From the NCBI RefSeq assembly GCF_008124765.1, contig NZ_VNHS01000014.1, positions 109,744 to 173,743 on the forward strand: a stretch of DNA of 64,000 nt, written 5' to 3'. Source of the stretch: Paenibacillus methanolicus. Its GTDB lineage: Bacteria > Bacillota > Bacilli > Paenibacillales > Paenibacillaceae. Below are positions 41,408-50,142 of the stretch, in pieces. The first letter of the stretch is position 1, and each line of letters begins with the position of its first letter. The notes beneath the pieces are model-generated. The model saw only the letters and a list, made by a program, of their open reading frames with translations. It had not been told where the DNA came from and did no database searches. A program made the position numbers and the translations under genes.

Positions 41408-41944
41408 ATGTGGGATCAAATTTGGCTGTGGGCGATTCTGATCGGACCGTGGCTAACGTTGTTTTTGATGCGCGGGGAAACGATCAAGCGGTATGTTCCC
41501 GTCGCGGTATTCACGGCGCTCATCGTCACCATTATTTTCGAGATCGCGTATGTCCGCCGGTGGTGGGAGATGACGGAGCGGATCGTGCCGTGGGGCACCA
41601 TTACGAACGTCTCGTTCGTATACGGGGCGTTCTTCGTCGGCACGATGTGGATTTTCGCGCTCGCGTATCGGAACTTGGGGCTGTTTCTGCTGACCAACCT
41701 GGCCATTGACGCGATTCAGGCGTTCGTGCTCAGTCCGTTCCTGTTCGAAGGCCGGTGGTATAGTCTGGTGAATCTGAACAACATTCAAGTGTTTGCGCTT
41801 ATGTTCGGCATCTCGATCGTCATCTATATGTACCAGGGATGGCAGGAGCGCATCTTCAGACGGGTAGAGCAGGAGTATACGGCCAGCAAAGCCATCGCGA
41901 TGGAAATGAAGCTGCCGCTCACGCGCCGGGGCCGCGCCAGATAG
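41408..41944 (+). CDS. Five-helix integral membrane protein, unknown function
   Basis: A 178-residue protein with about five hydrophobic segments and a basic tail ending RRGRAR. I recognise no enzyme or transporter motif. The short loops and aromatic residues (WDQIWLWAILIGPWLT) fit a small conserved membrane family in Bacillales, but I cannot name it. The ribosome site is weak (GGAGCGAGGCAACC, 14 nt). It stands alone between two terminators. Confidence 0.7.
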   Translation: MWDQIWLWAILIGPWLTLFLMRGETIKRYVPVAVFTALIVTIIFEIAYVRRWWEMTERIVPWGTITNVSFVYGAFFVGTMWIFALAYRNLGLFLLTNLAIDAIQAFVLSPFLFEGRWYSLVNLNNIQVFALMFGISIVIYMYQGWQERIFRRVEQEYTASKAIAMEMKLPLTRRGRAR

Positions 41945-42063
41945 ACGGCGGGCCTGGCGGAGTTCGGCGGTCGGCCGTTGCGGAGGCCGGAATTGTCACA
42001 GAATCGACCGGCGGAAGTCTTGCAATTTGCTGGCAGATAGCGGATGATAAGGAGAGTCGAAGA

Positions 42064-42106
42064 GAGACCGGAGCCGCCCTGAAGGGCGATGCTCCGGTCT
42101 TCGTTG
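42064..42106 (+). terminator. Intrinsic terminator after membrane protein gene
   Basis: GACCGGAGC pairs with GCTCCGGTC around an inner CGCCCT/AGGGCG stem, then TTCGTTGT. A strong stem with a modest U-tract. Confidence 0.7.
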
Positions 42107-42181
42107 TGTGCGGTTTAATGAAGACGGAAGACGAGGCGCGCATGCCGGCGATTGGCCGGATCGCGCCTGCTTCGTGCCTCG

Positions 42182-42742
42182 TTACCGGCGCGGACGCCGG
42201 CGAGGTCCGCCGGCCGCGAGCGGCTTGCTTTTGCCGCCGGCGCGCTTGCGGGGCTTCTTCCGCTTCGGCGCGGCCGTTTCGAAGGCTTCCTCGTCCAGCG
42301 TGGCGGCCGTCGCCGCGGCGCCCTTCTTGCCGATCGAGCCGGCGAGCACTTTAATGAGCGGCGCCATCTGCTGCACGCTCGAGACGACCTTTTGCACCTT
42401 TTGCACGGTGCTCAGAATGCCGTCGAGACCGCCCATGCGGTCCACGAGACCTTGGAGGTCCTTGATGTTGCCGCCGATGCTGGCGAGCGAGAAGCCGCTG
42501 GCCTTGGTCGCGGCAGGGGCCGCCGATTCGAGCGCTTCGGCCGCGGTTGCGGCGGGGAGCGCGTCGACAGACGTATTAACGGGGAGCTGCGGAATATTCG
42601 TTTCGATCGTCGGGCTGAACGGCGTCGGGGCGCTGCCTAGACCGGGCGCCTGGAAGAACGGGTCGCTGATGCCCGGATAAGGACTTTGTCCTCCGAACGG
42701 TTGCTGGAAGCCGCTGACGGAAGGGTCGTTACGGTATTTCAC
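42182..42742 (-). CDS. Low-complexity protein, possibly YqfQ/VrrA-like
   Basis: About 186 residues. The N-terminal half is rich in Pro, Gly, Phe and Ser (FGGQSPYPGISDPFFQ); the middle has a helical segment (LSTVQKVQKVVSSVQQMAPLIKVLA) that resembles the YqfQ/VrrA proteins of Bacillus, whose function is unclear. The C-terminus is strongly basic (RKKPRKRAGGKSK). The GTG at 42742 has AAAAAGG 11 nt upstream; an earlier GTG at 42763 would add seven residues but has no ribosome site. The similarity is weak and by eye only. Confidence 0.5.
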   Translation of the reverse strand: MKYRNDPSVSGFQQPFGGQSPYPGISDPFFQAPGLGSAPTPFSPTIETNIPQLPVNTSVDALPAATAAEALESAAPAATKASGFSLASIGGNIKDLQGLVDRMGGLDGILSTVQKVQKVVSSVQQMAPLIKVLAGSIGKKGAAATAATLDEEAFETAAPKRKKPRKRAGGKSKPLAAGGPRRRPRR

Positions 42743-42998
42743 GCGGATCACAACCTTTTTCACGTTTTGCTGTTAGTCTATGGGATAAGGGTCTATTCGG
42801 TCTGGACGAATGCCCGGGTACGGCATAGAAATTTCCGCGCTTGCCTTGCGCGGGGCGCGTCCGGCACGGCTCGCTTCATAAGTACAGCCTATATGCTTAT
42901 AGGCTGAAGGGACTGCCGAACAACCGGACAATCCGTTTCACAGCGCAGGAATGGGCACTGCAGTTCTTCTATTCTGTAAAGCGTGAATACTGTAATGC

Positions 42999-43027
42999 TT
43001 GAAAAGTATGGGGAAAGCGAATACAAT
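42999..43027 (+). promoter_or_regulatory. Promoter of the yerC-like / chelatase genes
   Basis: TTGAAA at 42999 and TACAAT at 43022 with a 17-bp spacer, a near-ideal SigA promoter 35 bp before the ATG. Upstream at 42885-42906 is a perfect 9-bp hairpin, CAGCCTATA/TATAGGCTG, without a U-run; the rest of 42764-42998 shows nothing. Confidence 0.75.
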
Positions 43028-43061
43028 TAATTGCATAGTTCTTATAGGGATGTGACCTTTC

Positions 43062-43352
43062 ATGCAGCTGAAGAAGCTGAACGATAAAACGATCGACCAA
43101 TTATTCGAAGCGGTATTGACGCTCAAATCGGTGGAAGAATGCTATATTTTCTTTGATGATCTGTGCACGGTGAACGAGATCCAATCGCTCTCCCAACGGC
43201 TGGAAGTGGCGCGCATGCTCGGCAAGGGCTGCACGTACAATCAGATCGAGGCGGAGACGGGCGCGAGCACGGCGACGATCTCGCGCGTGAAGCGATGCCT
43301 GAACTACGGCAACGACGGGTACAAAATGGCGCTGGAGCGCGCGGGGCGTTAA
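43062..43352 (+). CDS. YerC/TrpR-like DNA-binding protein
   Basis: A 96-residue helical protein of the TrpR/YerC superfamily. The helix-turn-helix is visible in CTYNQIEAETGASTATISRVKRCL (quote limited to GASTATISRVKRCL). This is the YerC type, common in Firmicutes, not a tryptophan repressor; its regulon is not established. The ATG at 43062 sits in GATGTGACCTTTCATG without a strong ribosome site. It is followed one base later by the chelatase gene, so they are co-transcribed. Confidence 0.9.
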   Translation: MQLKKLNDKTIDQLFEAVLTLKSVEECYIFFDDLCTVNEIQSLSQRLEVARMLGKGCTYNQIEAETGASTATISRVKRCLNYGNDGYKMALERAGR

Positions 43353-43353
43353 C

Positions 43354-44208
43354 ATGAGCAACCGGGGCATTCTCGTGATTAGCCATGGTTCGCGGGACGA
43401 TAGCTGGGTGACGCTCATCGACGAAGCGGTGGCGAGCGTCGCCTCCGCGCTGTCGCTTCGGCTGCTGGATGCGGCGGAGCGCGCCGAAGGCTCGGACGCC
43501 GGCGCACTCGAATCAGGTACGCCGATCGTATCGTCGTTCCTGGAGATCGTAGAAGGCCGTCTCATCCAAGACGGCATAGACCGACTAGAAGCGGAAGGCG
43601 TAACGGAACTCTACGTCCTTCCGCTCTTTGTGTCGTCCGGAAGCACGCATGTGGACGACATCGCCCAAGGCTTCGGCTTGCCGCCGGTCTCGCCGGACCG
43701 CGAAGGCGAGCTCGGCCGCTTCCGCTTAAGTCCCGCCGCGCGCGTGCGGTTCGGCACGCCGATCGACGATCAGGCGGAGATCGCGGAGGTGCTGCTCGGG
43801 AACATCCGCGAGCTGTCCGAGTCGCCGGAGCGGGAAGCGCTGCTGCTCGTGGCGCACGGCTCCAAGGAAGAGATCTTCCACGATCGCTGGCGGCTTGGGC
43901 TGTCGCGGCTGGCGGAGCAGATGCGGACGATCGGCGGCTTCGCCGAGGCCGCGTACGCGATGCTGCTGCCGGATCAGGCGGCCGAACGGCTGTCGGCGCT
44001 GCTGCGCGAGCGCCCGGAGCTTGACGTCATCGTCGCGCCGCTCTTCCTGAGCGACGGCTACTTCACGCAGAAGCTGGTTCCGGGCAGGTTGGAAGGGCTC
44101 GCCTACCGGTACAACGGGCGGCCGATGCTGCCGAACCCCGGTATTTTGCGCTGGATGGTATCGCAGATCGAGTTGTATCTGAACGGGCGAGACGGACATA
44201 TTTTATAG
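43354..44208 (+). CDS. Two-domain CbiX/SirB-type chelatase-like protein
   Basis: A 284-residue protein with two copies of the CbiX fold. The first has VISHGSRD with the metal-binding His and LPLFVSSGSTHVDDI; the second has LLVAHGSKEEIFHDRW and APLFLSDGYFTQK. Single-domain CbiX proteins insert cobalt, nickel or iron into sirohydrochlorin. The two-domain form is known in several Bacillales, and its metal is unclear. The ATG is one base from the yerC stop. No other tetrapyrrole gene is near. Confidence 0.85.
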   Translation: MSNRGILVISHGSRDDSWVTLIDEAVASVASALSLRLLDAAERAEGSDAGALESGTPIVSSFLEIVEGRLIQDGIDRLEAEGVTELYVLPLFVSSGSTHVDDIAQGFGLPPVSPDREGELGRFRLSPAARVRFGTPIDDQAEIAEVLLGNIRELSESPEREALLLVAHGSKEEIFHDRWRLGLSRLAEQMRTIGGFAEAAYAMLLPDQAAERLSALLRERPELDVIVAPLFLSDGYFTQKLVPGRLEGLAYRYNGRPMLPNPGILRWMVSQIELYLNGRDGHIL

Positions 44209-44244
44209 CAAGATCGGGTAATAACGAGGGGCGGCCGGGCTCGC

Positions 44245-44273
44245 TTGAGACTGCCGCGGAATAAGCGTAATAT
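44245..44273 (+). promoter_or_regulatory. Promoter of dgkB
   Basis: TTGAGA at 44245 and TAATAT at 44268 with a 17-bp spacer. The start point would be near 44281, 45 bp before the ATG. Confidence 0.7.
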
Positions 44274-44325
44274 AGAGAACATTGGATGTTATCTAGTAAG
44301 GTGAAGGGTACCGGAGGTGCCAGGG

Positions 44326-45246
44326 ATGGAGATTAAACGGGCAAGATTGATTTATAACCCGACCTCGGGCCGGGAAGAGATGAAGCGGCGGCTGCCGGAT
44401 ATTCTGCAGAAGCTTGAGCGCGGCGGCATCGAGACGAGCTGCCATGCGACCGAGAGCGAGGGCGATGCGACGATCGCGGCGGCCGAAGCGGCAGACCGCG
44501 GGTTCGACATGATCATCGCGGCCGGCGGCGACGGGACGCTGTACGAGGTCATCAACGGCTTGGCGCAGAAGGAGAGCCGCCCGCCGCTGGGCATTCTGCC
44601 GCTCGGGACGACGAACGATTTCGCGCGGGCGCTGGGCATCCCCAAGCATTGGGAATACGCCTGCGACTTGATCACGCAGCAGTACACGCGGCCGATCGAC
44701 GTCGGGCAGGCCAACTCGCGGTATTTCATCAACATCGCGGGGGGCGGCTCGTTGACCGAGCTGACGTACGAGGTGCCGAGCAAGCTGAAGACGATGATCG
44801 GCCAGTTGGCCTATTATATGAAGGGCCTCGAGAAGATGACGCGCCTTCGGCCGACCGAGCTGATTCTGAAGGCCGAGGAGATCGGCGAACTGCACGAAGA
44901 ATTCATGATGTTCCTCATCTGCAACAGCAACTCCGTAGGCGGCTTCGAGAAGCTGGCCCAAGAAGCGATTCTCGACGACGGTTTGTTCGACGTGGTCGTG
45001 CTGCGCAAGTGCAACCTGCCGGAATTCATCCGGATCGCGACGATGGCGCTGCGCGGCGAGCATTTCAACGATCCGCACGTCATCCACTTCCAGACGCGCC
45101 AGCTGTCGGTGACGACGCCGGACTATGTGCAGCTGAACCTCGACGGCGAATACGGCGGCACGCTGCCTTGTACGTTCACGAATTTGCCGCGGCACTTGAA
45201 TATTTTCGTGGACGAGGCGGGAGAATCGACGTATAAGCTGCGATAA
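44326..45246 (+). CDS. dgkB: Diacylglycerol kinase DgkB
   Basis: A 306-residue soluble lipid kinase of the DagK_cat family (YerQ/DgkB), which phosphorylates diacylglycerol to recycle it during lipoteichoic-acid synthesis. The nucleotide motif GGDGT is at 67-71, preceded by IYNPTSGRE and followed by PLGTTNDFARAL. The later VQLNLDGEYGGTLPC matches the family C-terminus. GGAGG ends 8 nt before the ATG at 44326; a GTG at 44317 overlaps it. It precedes the rRNA methyltransferase. Confidence 0.93.
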   Translation: MEIKRARLIYNPTSGREEMKRRLPDILQKLERGGIETSCHATESEGDATIAAAEAADRGFDMIIAAGGDGTLYEVINGLAQKESRPPLGILPLGTTNDFARALGIPKHWEYACDLITQQYTRPIDVGQANSRYFINIAGGGSLTELTYEVPSKLKTMIGQLAYYMKGLEKMTRLRPTELILKAEEIGELHEEFMMFLICNSNSVGGFEKLAQEAILDDGLFDVVVLRKCNLPEFIRIATMALRGEHFNDPHVIHFQTRQLSVTTPDYVQLNLDGEYGGTLPCTFTNLPRHLNIFVDEAGESTYKLR

Positions 45247-45252
45247 CGTTGG

Positions 45253-45281
45253 CCGCGCGCCCGGCTGGTCCGGGCGCGCGG
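45253..45281. other. Perfect 12-bp GC hairpin between dgkB and methyltransferase
   Basis: CCGCGCGCCCGG-ctggt-CCGGGCGCGCGG. Very stable, but not followed by U's on either strand, so it is not a standard terminator. It could stall ribosome entry, protect mRNA ends, or be an uncommon terminator. Confidence 0.7.
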
Positions 45282-45318
45282 AGCGAGAGGACTAACGAAT
45301 ACAAGACTGGAGATTGGC

Positions 45319-46803
45319 ATGAGCATACCGGTAAATAAGAACGACGTCGTCACGGTCGATATCGTCGGGCTGACGCATGAAGGCGAAGGGGTAGGGCGCG
45401 AACAAGGCTTTACCCTTTTTATACGAGGGGCGCTGCCCGGCGAGCGCGTGCGCGCCAAGGTGCTGAAGGTGAAGAAGCAGTACGGCTACGCCAAGCTGAT
45501 GGAGCATGAGATCGCGAGCCCGGACCGCGTCGACGCGCCGTGCCCGATCTACAAGCAGTGCGGCGGCTGCCAGCTGCAGCATATGGACTACGCGGCCCAG
45601 CTGCGTTGGAAGCGGCAGCACGTCGTCGACAACCTGGTACGCATCGGGAAGCTGGCCGTGGACGGTGAGGCGGCGCCGAAGGCGGGCGCGAAGGATGGCG
45701 GCGCGACAGACGCTCCGTCCCAAGGCGCGGCGAGCGCGGGCGGAGGCATTCTCGTCCATCCGACCGTCGGCATGGACGAACCTTGGCGCTACCGCAACAA
45801 AGCATCGGTCCCGATGGGCATGGGACCGGTCGCGGCCGAGACGATCGGCGCGGCGGGGGCGTCCCAGCTGATCGGCGGCTTCTACGCGAGCGGCAGCCAT
45901 CGCATCATCGACATGGACGCGTGCTTGATCCAGCATGAGCGCAACGACGAAGTCGTCGCGCAGGTGAAGCGGATCGGCCGCGAGCTCGGCGTTACCGTAT
46001 ACAACGAGGAGACCGGGCGCGGCCTGCTGCGCCACGTCATGACGCGCGTCGGCTTCGTGACCGGCGAGGTCATGGTCGTGCTGGTTACGAACGGATACCG
46101 TATACCGCAGCTGGACCGTTGGCTCGCGGGCATCCGCGAGGCGCTGCCGAAAGTGACGAGCATCGTGCAGAACATCAACATGCGGACGACGAACGTTATT
46201 TTCGGCGACGAGACGAAGACGCTGTGGGGCAGCGACGTCATTTATGACGAGCTGGACGGCATCCGCTTCGCGATCTCGGCGCGTTCGTTCTACCAGGTCA
46301 ATCCGCTGCAGACGATCGCGCTGTACCGCAAGGCGGTCGAGTACGCGGGGCTGACAGGGACGGAGAACGTCATCGACGCGTACTGCGGCATCGGGACGAT
46401 CTCGCTGTTCCTGGCGCGCCAGGCCGGCCATGTGTACGGCGTCGAGATCGTGCCGGAGGCGATCGAGGACGCGAAGCGCAACGCGGCGCTGAACGGCATC
46501 GCGAACGCCGACTTCGAGGCGGGCGCAGCCGAGGTCGTCATTCCGCGCTGGCGCAAGGAAGGCATCGTGCCGGACGTCATCTGCGTCGATCCGCCGCGCA
46601 AGGGCTGCGACCCGGCGCTGCTGGAGACGATCCTCGCGATGAAGCCGCGGCGCGTCGTCTACGTGTCCTGCAACCCGTCGACGCTGGCCCGCGACCTGCG
46701 CGTGCTGGAGGACGGCGGTTACCGGACGACCGAGGTGCAGCCGGTGGACATGTTCCCGTGGACGGTGCACGTGGAGAGCGTGGCCGTGCTGGTCAGGGAG
46801 TAG
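45319..46803 (+). CDS. 23S rRNA (uracil-5-)-methyltransferase, RlmCD/RumA family
   Basis: A 494-residue enzyme. The N-terminal TRAM domain (about 1-65) precedes an iron-sulfur cluster with Cys75, Cys81 and Cys84 (CPIYKQCGGC). The SAM-binding motif is DAYCGIGTISLFLARQ, with DPPRKGC and the catalytic SCNPST (Cys451). In B. subtilis the relative RlmCD (YefA) makes m5U747 and m5U1939. An Ala/Gly-rich insert of about 35 residues (around 115-150) is not usual. GGAGATTGGC precedes the ATG. The number of uracils it modifies cannot be read from sequence. Confidence 0.93.
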   Translation: MSIPVNKNDVVTVDIVGLTHEGEGVGREQGFTLFIRGALPGERVRAKVLKVKKQYGYAKLMEHEIASPDRVDAPCPIYKQCGGCQLQHMDYAAQLRWKRQHVVDNLVRIGKLAVDGEAAPKAGAKDGGATDAPSQGAASAGGGILVHPTVGMDEPWRYRNKASVPMGMGPVAAETIGAAGASQLIGGFYASGSHRIIDMDACLIQHERNDEVVAQVKRIGRELGVTVYNEETGRGLLRHVMTRVGFVTGEVMVVLVTNGYRIPQLDRWLAGIREALPKVTSIVQNINMRTTNVIFGDETKTLWGSDVIYDELDGIRFAISARSFYQVNPLQTIALYRKAVEYAGLTGTENVIDAYCGIGTISLFLARQAGHVYGVEIVPEAIEDAKRNAALNGIANADFEAGAAEVVIPRWRKEGIVPDVICVDPPRKGCDPALLETILAMKPRRVVYVSCNPSTLARDLRVLEDGGYRTTEVQPVDMFPWTVHVESVAVLVRE

Positions 46804-46835
46804 CCGAATCGCAAGCCTATATAGGGAAATTCAGG

Positions 46836-46867
46836 GACAGCCGCACGATTCGGCTGTCTTTCTTTTT
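46836..46867 (+). terminator. Intrinsic terminator after methyltransferase
   Basis: GACAGCCG-cacgatt-CGGCTGTC followed by TTTCTTTTT. Confidence 0.9.
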
Positions 46868-46996
46868 GCCCCGAGGTCAACGGATGCACTCGCCCATATG
46901 GAAGGTACTTCCACGGGGGGCGGACTTGCCAAAACTCGTGATTCTCAGGACATATAAACGATGGTACGATGAACAAGAACAGGGTCGTAAGACCCG

Positions 46997-48835
46997 TTGA
47001 TTCGGATGTTATCCTACAGGGGGGCCGCGGCCGTAGATACGATACAATTCATGGCGATACTGCTATTCCTCGCGGCGGGCGCAATGGCATACGTCGCCTT
47101 CCTGTCTTACCAACAGCGGCATATGCCGGTCGCCAGGACGATGATGCTGATCATGATCGGGGCGGCTTTTTACGCGTCCGGTTATGCCTTCGAGGTGCTA
47201 AGCGATAATCTGCGCGAAATGAAGCTGGCGCTGCAGATCGAATACGTGGGAATCCCGTTCGTCTCGACGCTCTGGTTTTTTCAAGTCATTCAATTCACCG
47301 GGACGGCGGCCGGTTATCGCAAGCGGCTGGCGGTCGTCCTCTTCGCCATCCCCGCGGCGGTGTTTATCCTGCATTTGACGAATGAGGCGCACCATCTAGT
47401 GTACGAGCGCTATCTCTTGAACGAAGACGCCCGGGTCCCGCTATACACGACGATCAAAGGCACTTGGTACCGGATCCATACCCTCTACAACTATTTGGTG
47501 ATCTTAAGCGGATTTCTGCTGTTCATCCCCATGTATTGGCGGTCGTCGCGGGTCGTGCGCAAGCAGATCGTCGTGCTCGTGATGGGCGCGGCCGTGCCGA
47601 TGCTGTTCAACAGCTTGTTCTGGTTCGGGGTTACCGTCGATCTGACGCCGTTCGGGTTCGCGGTGTCCGGGATCGTCTATGCGTGGGGGATCTTACGCTT
47701 CAACCTGCTGCGCTTCACGCCCCTTGCGCTGACCCAAGTGTTCGACACGATCCGGGACGGCGTCATTCTGCTGGATTATAAGGATCAGATCGTCAGCTAC
47801 AACGCAGCGGCCGAGGGCGTCTTTCCGGAGCTGGGATTGACGAAGCATTACCCCGCCGATGTCGGGGGGGTGCTGTCCGGCAGTCCGGAGGTCGTGGAGC
47901 GAGTTCGCGCCGCAGTCATCGGGGATGAGCGTTTTCCGTTCCGTCGCGCGCAAGCGAGTCGCAGCAAGCACTATCATTGCAGCTTATCGTTCATCTATGA
48001 TTCAGGCACGCCGATCGGCAAAATGCTGCTGCTCAGCGATATTACGGAATTGAAGGAGAACGAGGTCCGGCTGCAGACAAGCGCGAGGCAGCTGTCCGAG
48101 CTGAACGCCTTCAAAGACAAGCTGTTCACCGTCGTGGCGCACGACATTCGCGATCCGATCGCCAACCTCGTCAGCTTGACCGAATTGCTGGGGGAGGAGC
48201 TCGAGGCTTCCGGCGTCGAGCATGCGGAGGTGTTCCACGGGCTGCAAGGCCAGGTGCAAAATACATTCCAGCTCGTCGAGAATCTGCTCGATTGGTACCG
48301 CAATCAGAATGGACGAATCGTCTTTCGGCCGCTAGGCTGGAATTTGCGGCAGGTGGTTCGCCAGTCGATCTCGCTTGCGGGACATAAGGCGGGCATGAAG
48401 CAGATCACGCTAACCGAGCGCATCGGCGAGAATATCATGGTCCGGGCGGACAAGGAAATGCTGGATCTGATTCTGCGCAATTTGCTATCGAATGCGATCA
48501 AACATACGGGGACCGGCGGAACGATCGAGATCGGCGCCGTATCGGAAGGAGAGCTCGTCGTGGTGTCCGTGCGCGACAACGGATCGGGGATCGAGGAATC
48601 GACGGCAGCCGCGATACGCTTGGACGGACCGTTCGCGAGCATGCCGGCCGCCGGCGACGATACGGGGAGCGCGAGATTCGGGCTGGTATTGGCGAACGAA
48701 TTCGCGCGCATCCATGGCGGCAGTCTTTGGTTCGACAGCGTACCCGGACGGGGCACGACCTTTTCGTTCACCTTGCCTCGCTCTTCCGGTGACGGGGACG
48801 CATCAGGCGATGTAGGGGGAGGCGATGGCGGATGA
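46997..48835 (+). CDS. Sensor histidine kinase with N-terminal 7TM domain
   Basis: A 612-residue kinase. The first 220 residues form about seven hydrophobic helices of the histidine-kinase 7TM type. A PAS-like domain follows (about 240-360: VFDTIRDGVILLDYKDQIVSYN), then the phospho-acceptor His382 in VVAHDIRDPI, the N box (NLLSNAIKHTGTGG) and DNGSGI. The G2 box reads ARFGLVLA rather than the usual GxGLGL. The start is uncertain: TTG 46997, ATG 47006 or ATG 47051, none with a clear ribosome site. It overlaps the next regulator by 4 bp and should signal to it. Confidence 0.9.
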   Translation: MIRMLSYRGAAAVDTIQFMAILLFLAAGAMAYVAFLSYQQRHMPVARTMMLIMIGAAFYASGYAFEVLSDNLREMKLALQIEYVGIPFVSTLWFFQVIQFTGTAAGYRKRLAVVLFAIPAAVFILHLTNEAHHLVYERYLLNEDARVPLYTTIKGTWYRIHTLYNYLVILSGFLLFIPMYWRSSRVVRKQIVVLVMGAAVPMLFNSLFWFGVTVDLTPFGFAVSGIVYAWGILRFNLLRFTPLALTQVFDTIRDGVILLDYKDQIVSYNAAAEGVFPELGLTKHYPADVGGVLSGSPEVVERVRAAVIGDERFPFRRAQASRSKHYHCSLSFIYDSGTPIGKMLLLSDITELKENEVRLQTSARQLSELNAFKDKLFTVVAHDIRDPIANLVSLTELLGEELEASGVEHAEVFHGLQGQVQNTFQLVENLLDWYRNQNGRIVFRPLGWNLRQVVRQSISLAGHKAGMKQITLTERIGENIMVRADKEMLDLILRNLLSNAIKHTGTGGTIEIGAVSEGELVVVSVRDNGSGIEESTAAAIRLDGPFASMPAAGDDTGSARFGLVLANEFARIHGGSLWFDSVPGRGTTFSFTLPRSSGDGDASGDVGGGDGG

Positions 48836-49980
48836 AAGTCATACTCGTCGACGATGAGCCGACGATGCATCTAATTTTGCGCAAAATGTTACACAAACTG
48901 CCCGGCATTCAAGTAGCGGGGGCTTTCACGGAGACGAAGTCGGCGGAGGCGTTCTTGCGCGGGAACCCGGACGTGGGGCTGGCGTTCATCGACATCTCCA
49001 TGAAGGACGAAGACGGCATGGCGTTCGCGGCCAGGCTGGAACCAGTCGGGTTGCTGCAGATCGTCTTCGTCACCTCGCATAAGGATTTCGCCTTGGAAGC
49101 ATTCGAACTGTCCGCGCTCGATTATTTGGTCAAGCCGGTGTCCCAAGAGCGATTGCAGCGGACGGTCAACCGGGCGTTGGCGAATTGGCAAGCGTTCCGA
49201 TCGTCGTCGTTCGCGTCGCCGGCGGCTCCGCGGGACGAACGCGTGACGGTTACGGTGCTCGGAGACGTTTCGGTCAGGAACGGCACGGTCCGCGTCAAAT
49301 GGATTTCCCGCAAATGCGCGGAGCTGTTCGCCTACTTGCTGCTTCACCATAGCAGGCGCATTCCGCGTTCGCGGCTCATCGCGGATATTTTCGGCGGCAT
49401 GGACCAGACGAATGCGGAGAACTACCTGAATACGACGGTGTATCAGCTGCGCAAATCGCTTGCGCCGCTGGGGCTGCGCGAGGCCGTGCGCTCTGAGAAC
49501 GACGGGTATGCGATCGATTTGAGCGATCCCGTTATCGACTACATCGAATTCGCTCGACAAGCGGACGCGCTCCCGCTCATCGATGCCGCGAATATCGAGA
49601 ACGCCATGGAAGCCGAGCGGCTCTACGCCGGCGATCTATTCGGAGACAAAGGCTACGTGTGGGCCATTAGCGAGACGGAGCGTTATGCGCGATTGTACGC
49701 CTCGTTTGCCCAGAGGCTCGCCTTGACGCTGATTGCGCTGCAAGACGCGGCGGCGGCGTCCCCGCTGCTGGTCAAGCTCCATGAACGCAATCCGCTGGAT
49801 GAATCCGTCGTCCGTCTGCTCCTGATCACGCACGAGATGAGAAGCGACAAGAAAGGCTTCATGGCGCAATATGCCGGGTATGTCCGGCTGCTCGACGCGG
49901 AGCTCGGCATCCGTCCGTCGGAGGAGCTGGTTCGCTTTTATGATACGCGCGTCATCGGGTTTGGCCAAGGAAAAGAATAG
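48832..49980 (+). CDS. Response regulator with winged-helix and BTAD-like domains
   Basis: A 382-residue regulator. The receiver (1-120) has Asp7/Asp8, phospho-acceptor Asp54, Thr (VTSHKDF) and Lys. A winged-helix domain follows (about 140-235: VTVLGDVSVRNG, ending NDGYAIDL), then an alpha-helical BTAD-like domain as in SARP activators (YAGDLFGDKGYVWAISETERY). This receiver plus SARP-like layout resembles the SapR-type regulators of Bacillales. The ATG at 48832 overlaps the kinase stop. The next gene is a large surface protein, a possible target. A terminator follows. Confidence 0.9.
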   Translation: MKVILVDDEPTMHLILRKMLHKLPGIQVAGAFTETKSAEAFLRGNPDVGLAFIDISMKDEDGMAFAARLEPVGLLQIVFVTSHKDFALEAFELSALDYLVKPVSQERLQRTVNRALANWQAFRSSSFASPAAPRDERVTVTVLGDVSVRNGTVRVKWISRKCAELFAYLLLHHSRRIPRSRLIADIFGGMDQTNAENYLNTTVYQLRKSLAPLGLREAVRSENDGYAIDLSDPVIDYIEFARQADALPLIDAANIENAMEAERLYAGDLFGDKGYVWAISETERYARLYASFAQRLALTLIALQDAAAASPLLVKLHERNPLDESVVRLLLITHEMRSDKKGFMAQYAGYVRLLDAELGIRPSEELVRFYDTRVIGFGQGKE

Positions 49981-49991
49981 CCGTCATGCAC

Positions 49992-50024
49992 GACCGCGAA
50001 GCTCGATGCTGCGCGGTTTTTTCG
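49992..50024 (+). terminator. Intrinsic terminator after the two-component pair
   Basis: ACCGCG/CGCGGT stem with a 13-nt loop followed by T6. Confidence 0.8.
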
Positions 50025-50142
50025 TTTGCCGGCCGAATCTTTCATTATTCTTTTAGCCGGGTTTCGTATACTTGCCCTAACGATGGATTCGCGGGGCTAG
50101 CATCAGCAAGCTTCGCGTTAAGCAGAGGACGGAGGTTCGTTT

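Noticed and set aside
46921..46960. Another copy of the pur-leader repeat (shared CAGGACATATA)
   Set aside because: Only about 11 bases are shared with the region near 15630; too short to support.
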